From CAMBRQ01 sp945870325 (GTDB lineage Bacteria > Bacillota > Clostridia > Lachnospirales > Lachnospiraceae): a stretch of 30,276 nt of DNA. The translations under genes and the position numbers were made by a program. Below are positions 26,751-30,276 of the stretch, piece after piece. Below the pieces are notes generated by a model, which had not been told where the DNA came from, did not search any database, and saw only the letters and a list, made by a program, of their open reading frames with translations. How positions within the stretch are numbered: the stretch's first letter is position 1; every line of letters starts with the position of its first letter. Where the stretch lies: the NCBI RefSeq assembly GCF_050313795.1, contig NZ_JBNPMC010000043.1, positions 1-30,276 of the forward strand, read 5' to 3'.

Positions 26751-27932
26751 CTAAATTTCTGAAAGGCATCTACTTAAAATATTCAAACCCTTGTTAATTT
26801 CATCTAATGTAATATTTAAGGGCGGCATGATTCTCAGTTTTTTCTTTGCCGTCAGTATAAGCAAGCCGGTTTTTGCACACCGCTCCGCAACCTTCCTTGC
26901 ATCCAGCCCTTCATCAACCGATACTCCAATCATAAGTCCCATGCCGGATATTTCCGTCACTCCCGGCATCGTCCGAAGCTGCTCACATAAATAATCGGCC
27001 TTGGCAGAGACATCAGACAGAAATCCTTTCCTGCATATCTGATCCAGCACCTCAATCCCGCCTGCACAGACAACCGGATTTCCTCCAAAGGTAGAGCCGT
27101 GCTGCCCCGGCCCAAGAACCTTCCCGGCCACATCATCCATAAGGACTGCACCAATCGGAAGTCCTCCGCCCAGACCTTTTGCAAGTGTAATAATATTGGG
27201 ACGGATATGATACTGCTCACAGCATAGAAACGTACCCGTTCTTCCGATACCGGTCTGCACTTCGTCTACAAGAAACAAAATACCATTTTCTATACAGACT
27301 TCTTCCACATACTTTGCATAGCTTTTATCTATGGCCGTCACGCCGCCCTCACCCTGCACAAGCTCAACCATGATCCCGCATACGGAATTATCAACGGCCT
27401 CCTGTAGCTGCTGTCTGTTGCCTGCCTCCACATACCGAAATCCCTCCGTAAATGGAAAGAAATGCTGATGGAAAGAATCCTGCCCCGTTGCCGCCAGTGT
27501 AGTGACAGTCCTTCCATGGAAAGAATTTTTAAGGGTAATGATCTGATTGCAGCGTTCCCCTTTCTTTTCCCGGCCATATTTCCTCGCAACCTTGATAGCA
27601 CCTTCATTTGCCTCTGCCCCGGAATTGCCAAAGAAAACTTTTGCATACCCCGTCTCCCGGCACAGCCGTTCCGCCAGCAGCACATCCGGCATCGTGTAAA
27701 ACAGATTTGAAGTATGCTGCACCAGCCTTAACTGCTCCGTAACAGCAGCCACCCATCCCTCATTGCAAAACCCCAAAGAATTTGTCCCTATACCGCTTCC
27801 AAAATCAATATAACTGTTCCCCTCAAAGTCTTCCGCCGTGGCACCATGCCCACACCGGACTGCAACCGGAAAACGCTGATAAGTATGGGCAATATACTCT
27901 GTGTCCTTATGAAAAATATCCTGATCCGTCAT
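26751..27932 (-). CDS. argD: acetylornithine/class III aminotransferase
   Basis: A 393-aa class III PLP aminotransferase. ArgD-type features are DFGSGIGTNSLGF, FGNSGAEANEGAIK, LVDEVQTGIGRTG and the PLP lysine in LAKGLGGGLPIGA. The ATG at 27932 has GGAGG five bases upstream. ArgD normally converts N-acetylglutamate semialdehyde to N-acetylornithine, but there is no other arginine gene here, so it may use another omega-amino or succinylated substrate. It is followed by the MetY-like gene in the same operon. Confidence 0.85.
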   Translation of the reverse strand: MTDQDIFHKDTEYIAHTYQRFPVAVRCGHGATAEDFEGNSYIDFGSGIGTNSLGFCNEGWVAAVTEQLRLVQHTSNLFYTMPDVLLAERLCRETGYAKVFFGNSGAEANEGAIKVARKYGREKKGERCNQIITLKNSFHGRTVTTLAATGQDSFHQHFFPFTEGFRYVEAGNRQQLQEAVDNSVCGIMVELVQGEGGVTAIDKSYAKYVEEVCIENGILFLVDEVQTGIGRTGTFLCCEQYHIRPNIITLAKGLGGGLPIGAVLMDDVAGKVLGPGQHGSTFGGNPVVCAGGIEVLDQICRKGFLSDVSAKADYLCEQLRTMPGVTEISGMGLMIGVSVDEGLDARKVAERCAKTGLLILTAKKKLRIMPPLNITLDEINKGLNILSRCLSEI

Positions 27933-27956
27933 AATAACCTCCATATCCACAAACCT

Positions 27957-28541
27957 TTATTTCAATATGCTGTATACACATTCCAATAAAGTAACAGCAA
28001 GAATGATGTTGATCAGGCGGTAATGCCGCAGGTAAACCTTCTGGATTGCCAGCCCTGTACCGATCCACGCAGATGTAGCAATCGTTCCAATCGTCGCTAT
28101 CACAAATTCAAAGAAAACCAATACCGGAAGAGCCGTACTGTAGTACGTCACATATCCGGTCAATGCCGTGATCCCAAAAAGATAGATCTTCACATTCACA
28201 AACTGCAGCATGAACCCTTTTAAAAAAGAGGCCGATCTCTCTCCGCCATCTCCATCTGGCCGGCTGACAGCGATATGGACTGCCAGCCAGAGGATATAAG
28301 CAGCTCCCACATACTTCATTACCCCCAGCACCTCCGGCAGCAGCGTACTCACCCCATAGACAAATACCGCACAGATCATCTGCACCACATAATACCCGGA
28401 GAATATACCGAAAAAGAGGGGAGCCCCTTTCTTCCATCCATAATTCGTCACGGTATTTAAAGCCAGGATATTACCCGGCCCCGGCGTGAACGCATTGATC
28501 ACAGAATAAACAAAAAAATTACCTATCACATAGCCTGGCAT
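27957..28541 (-). CDS. LysE/RhtB family amino-acid exporter
   Basis: A 194-aa membrane protein with about six hydrophobic segments and the family signature FTPGPGNILAL near the N-terminus, followed by GWKKGAPLFFGIF. The start ATG follows GGAGGCG. Proteins of this family export amino acids such as lysine, threonine, homoserine or cysteine derivatives. It is the first gene of the operon, directly after a LysR gene on the same strand, which fits the LysE-LysG type of pairing in which the exporter responds to its substrate. The exported compound is unknown. Confidence 0.9.
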   Translation of the reverse strand: MPGYVIGNFFVYSVINAFTPGPGNILALNTVTNYGWKKGAPLFFGIFSGYYVVQMICAVFVYGVSTLLPEVLGVMKYVGAAYILWLAVHIAVSRPDGDGGERSASFLKGFMLQFVNVKIYLFGITALTGYVTYYSTALPVLVFFEFVIATIGTIATSAWIGTGLAIQKVYLRHYRLINIILAVTLLECVYSILK

Positions 28542-28584
28542 GATAACGCCTCCTTCCACTTACGATTGTACAGCGGAATGCCAT

Positions 28585-28614
28585 ATGATAGGTAATACTG
28601 ATTACTTATGCTAA
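28585..28614 (-). promoter_or_regulatory. operon promoter with dyad (possible LysR site)
   Basis: Minus strand: -35 TTAGCA (28609-28614), 18-base spacer, -10 TATCAT (28585-28590). The spacer contains GTAAT-ACTG-ATTAC (28592-28605, plus strand), a dyad suitable for a LysR-type regulator. The exporter gene starts about 45 bases downstream. Confidence 0.5.
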
Positions 28615-28636
28615 AACATAGGCTGAACCTATGTTT
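28613..28636 (-). terminator. hairpin at the end of the LysR gene
   Basis: AAACATAGG and CCTATGTTT pair perfectly around five bases, overlapping the LysR stop, followed by a short T run (TTTT) on the minus strand. It probably ends or weakens the LysR transcript just before the operon promoter. Confidence 0.5.
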
Positions 28637-29538
28637 CAATCTTTTTGATACTGCTTCAGTGCTTCTACATAAATCTCACCCAGCCGGGATAATTCCCTGT
28701 CTTTATTCAGGATATATCCGATCCGCATGGTCTCATCCCCTTCCAAAGGAATAGAAATGATGGAATCCCCATGGAGATATCTGGGGAAAATACCGCTTGA
28801 AATGGTATAGCCATCCAGTCCGATCATAAAATTCACGATAGCGGCACGGTCGCTGATCCTGATGCTCTTTTCCGCGATCTCATTACTGAATAATTCCTCT
28901 GCAAAATTAGAAGATTCATAAGCCCCCTGCACAAAGTTCAGCCTTGGATATGGTTTCAGATCTTCCAGGCTGACCTTCTCCCGATCCGCCAGCGGATGGC
29001 CTTTCCGCAGAAACACATGCGGAGTCGCCGTAAACAGTTCATAAAAATTCAGATTGTACTCTTCAAAAACTTTCATCAATACATTTTCATTTGCCTTACT
29101 AAGATAGAGTACCCCAAGGTCACTAAAGCGGTTCCTGACATCCATAATAATCTGATATGTCTGTGTCTCATTCAAAATAAACTCATATCTTTCCTGGCCA
29201 AACTGCTGCACCAGTTCCACAAAAGCATTGGCAGCAAATGTATAATGCTGTGTGGAGATACAAAACCTCTGCTTTTCCGGCTGATTATCTATGTATCGCG
29301 ATTCCAGAAGTTCCATCTGCTGCACTACCTGACGTGCATATCCCAAAAACTCCATACCTTCCGTAGTCAATGCAACGCCCGCCCGGCAGCGGTTAAAAAT
29401 GGTGATCCCGGCTTCATTCTCCACTTCTTTGACTGCCCCCGAAAGACTGGGCTGTGAAATAAACAATTCCTTTGCCGCCTCTGTGATGGAGCCTTTTTCC
29501 GCTACTGCTATCATATATTTTAATTGCTGTAATGTCAT
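28636..29538 (-). CDS. LysR-family transcriptional regulator
   Basis: A 300-aa LysR regulator. The N-terminal winged helix (MTLQQLKYMIAVAEKGSITEAAKELFISQPSLSGAVKEVE, here cited by its first and last parts: QQLKYMIAVAEKGS and SQPSLSGAVKEVE) is followed by a periplasmic-binding-like effector domain (about 90-295). The ATG at 29538, seven bases after GGAGG, is chosen over longer in-frame starts. It probably controls the exporter operon that begins about 100 bases downstream; the effector could be an amino acid exported or made by the operon. Confidence 0.92.
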   Translation of the reverse strand: MTLQQLKYMIAVAEKGSITEAAKELFISQPSLSGAVKEVENEAGITIFNRCRAGVALTTEGMEFLGYARQVVQQMELLESRYIDNQPEKQRFCISTQHYTFAANAFVELVQQFGQERYEFILNETQTYQIIMDVRNRFSDLGVLYLSKANENVLMKVFEEYNLNFYELFTATPHVFLRKGHPLADREKVSLEDLKPYPRLNFVQGAYESSNFAEELFSNEIAEKSIRISDRAAIVNFMIGLDGYTISSGIFPRYLHGDSIISIPLEGDETMRIGYILNKDRELSRLGEIYVEALKQYQKD

Positions 29539-29563
29539 ATCCATTCCTCCAATCATGCTCTTA

Positions 29564-29592
29564 ATTATATATAGGAAACAGAACAAATACAA
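29564..29592 (-). promoter_or_regulatory. promoter of the LysR gene
   Basis: Minus strand: -35 TTGTAT (29587-29592), 17-base spacer and a perfect -10 TATAAT (29564-29569), about 25 bases before the start codon. Confidence 0.65.
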
Positions 29593-29683
29593 GTCTGAAA
29601 CAAGGAGACTTTTTTATCAATTTTCACTTGCTTTCACACCCATATTAGGGGACAAATTTTCATACAAACGCAAAGGATACAAA

Positions 29684-29735
29684 ACAGCAGGTAAGCACAT
29701 CATAAAGTGTGTAAAACCCGCTGTTTCTTCGTTTC
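29684..29735 (-). terminator. weak terminator after the small gene
   Basis: AAACAGC(A)GG and CC(C)GCTGTTT pair around a long loop, followed by TTTT on the minus strand. It lies about 45 bases past the stop of the gene at 29779. Confidence 0.4.
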
Positions 29736-29778
29736 AATTCAATATATTGTGGTTTGGTGTCTTGAAAATGCACACCCC

Positions 29779-30024
29779 TTAAAGGTTCGGATACCAGCTC
29801 AATAAGTCCTCCCGGCCCTCTGCTTCCAGCTTTTCTACCACATAACGCAGAAGCTCCTCCGGTGTTGGGATTTCCCCGGCGCAGGGTATCCGTTCCCATT
29901 GCGCCCGTTTGACTGGATCAGGATCATTCCATCCGCGCTCAATCCGGGCAGAAATAATTTCTCGCATTTCGTCTACTGTAATATTCCGTTCACGAGCCAG
30001 CCGCTCAAAAATATGCTCACCCAT
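29779..30024 (-). CDS. small conserved protein, Spo0A-C-like tail (uncertain)
   Basis: An 81-aa protein beginning MGEHIFERLARERNITVDEM; the ATG at 30024 has AGGAGG eight bases upstream, so the TTG at 30030 is not used. The sequence ARIERGWNDPDPVKRAQWERIP followed by PTPEELLRYVVEKL resembles small Clostridial proteins sometimes grouped with the DNA-binding C-terminal domain of Spo0A, but it is too short to be sure. It is divergent from an XRE regulator, which suggests that the two are regulated together. Confidence 0.65.
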   Translation of the reverse strand: MGEHIFERLARERNITVDEMREIISARIERGWNDPDPVKRAQWERIPCAGEIPTPEELLRYVVEKLEAEGREDLLSWYPNL

Positions 30025-30071
30025 CAGCAATACCTCCTGTAGAATATTCTTCCCATCAGTCTATCATACTA

Positions 30072-30140
30072 TAACCGATTGTGACCTTTTAGGGATATGT
30101 TGTGTCTACCGATTATGACTATTATAGCACCGATTTGGGA
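30072..30140. promoter_or_regulatory. ACCGATT repeats in the divergent promoter region
   Basis: Three direct copies: ACCGATTGTGAC (30074-30085), ACCGATTATGAC (30108-30119) and ACCGATTTGGGA (30129-30140). A plus-strand promoter may lie at TTGTGT (30100-30105), 17 bases, TATAGC (30123-30128), so one copy falls within the spacer. They are candidate operators for the adjacent XRE regulator. Confidence 0.45.
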
Positions 30141-30172
30141 AGTAGAATAGATACAGATGGGCAGGTGATGAT

Positions 30173-30276
30173 ATGGATGCGCAGAAACGCATAAGGCAGT
30201 TGATGGAGGAGCGTGGCTGGACGGATTACCGACTTGCAAAAGAAGCAAAACTCTCTCACTCCACAGTTACAAATAT
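30173..30276 (+). CDS. XRE-family regulator, 5' part only
   Basis: It runs off the window after 34 codons. ATG with AGGTGA upstream is followed by MDAQKRIRQLMEERGW, then TDYRLAKEAKLSHSTVTN, the first helices of an XRE/Cro helix-turn-helix. It is the only convincing plus-strand gene in the window and is divergent from the small gene at 29779. Confidence 0.8.
   Translation, partial: MDAQKRIRQLMEERGWTDYRLAKEAKLSHSTVTN

Overview
The window looks like a gut Firmicute chromosome, most likely Lachnospiraceae. This is inferred from strong AGGAGG ribosome sites, Tn916-type integrase and excisionase genes, and moderate to low GC; no rRNA or tRNA gene is present to test it. Nearly every gene is on the minus strand.

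Layout: (1) 1-2364 is ordinary chromosome: an O6-alkylguanine repair methyltransferase, a DAHP synthase and a low-molecular-weight protein tyrosine phosphatase (PTPase). (2) 2328-18502 is an apparently complete integrative mobilizable element of about 16.2 kb. It lies between 28-bp imperfect direct repeats derived from the 5' end of the PTPase gene. Its backbone is integrase, excisionase, primase-helicase, MobA/MobL (MobQ-type) relaxase, a small DUF3847-like protein, an oriT-like region and SSB. Its cargo, bracketed by two similar terminators, is one defence operon: XRE regulator, hsdM, a small cysteine-rich ORF, hsdS, hsdR, a GIY-YIG protein and an AlbA_2 (Schlafen-like) protein. (3) 18503-22506 holds the cut-off native start of the PTPase gene, an unrecognised 535-aa protein with a C-terminal zinc ribbon, and a second, apparently degraded integration module (integrase plus three excisionase-like genes). 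(4) 22572-29592 is a LysR gene followed by one long amino-acid operon: LysE exporter, ArgD-like aminotransferase, MetY-like sulfhydrylase, B3/4 tRNA-editing-like protein, GNAT acetyltransferase, a broken ferredoxin/aminotransferase chimera and SerC, closed by a strong terminator. (5) 29779 to the end holds a small protein and a divergent XRE regulator that runs off the window.

The most striking object is hsdS. It encodes three target-recognition domains instead of two. A (TGTC)10 tetranucleotide tract sits just before the third domain. Both other reading frames stop within 15 bases after the tract, so slippage should switch the protein between a three-domain form (this sequence) and a classical two-domain form. 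The same gene also carries EcoR124-like TAEL spacer repeats and a 41-bp direct repeat that could delete the third domain by recombination. Together with the XRE gene, whose probable operator fills the promoter spacer, this suggests a regulated, phase-variable type I restriction system carried on a mobilizable element.
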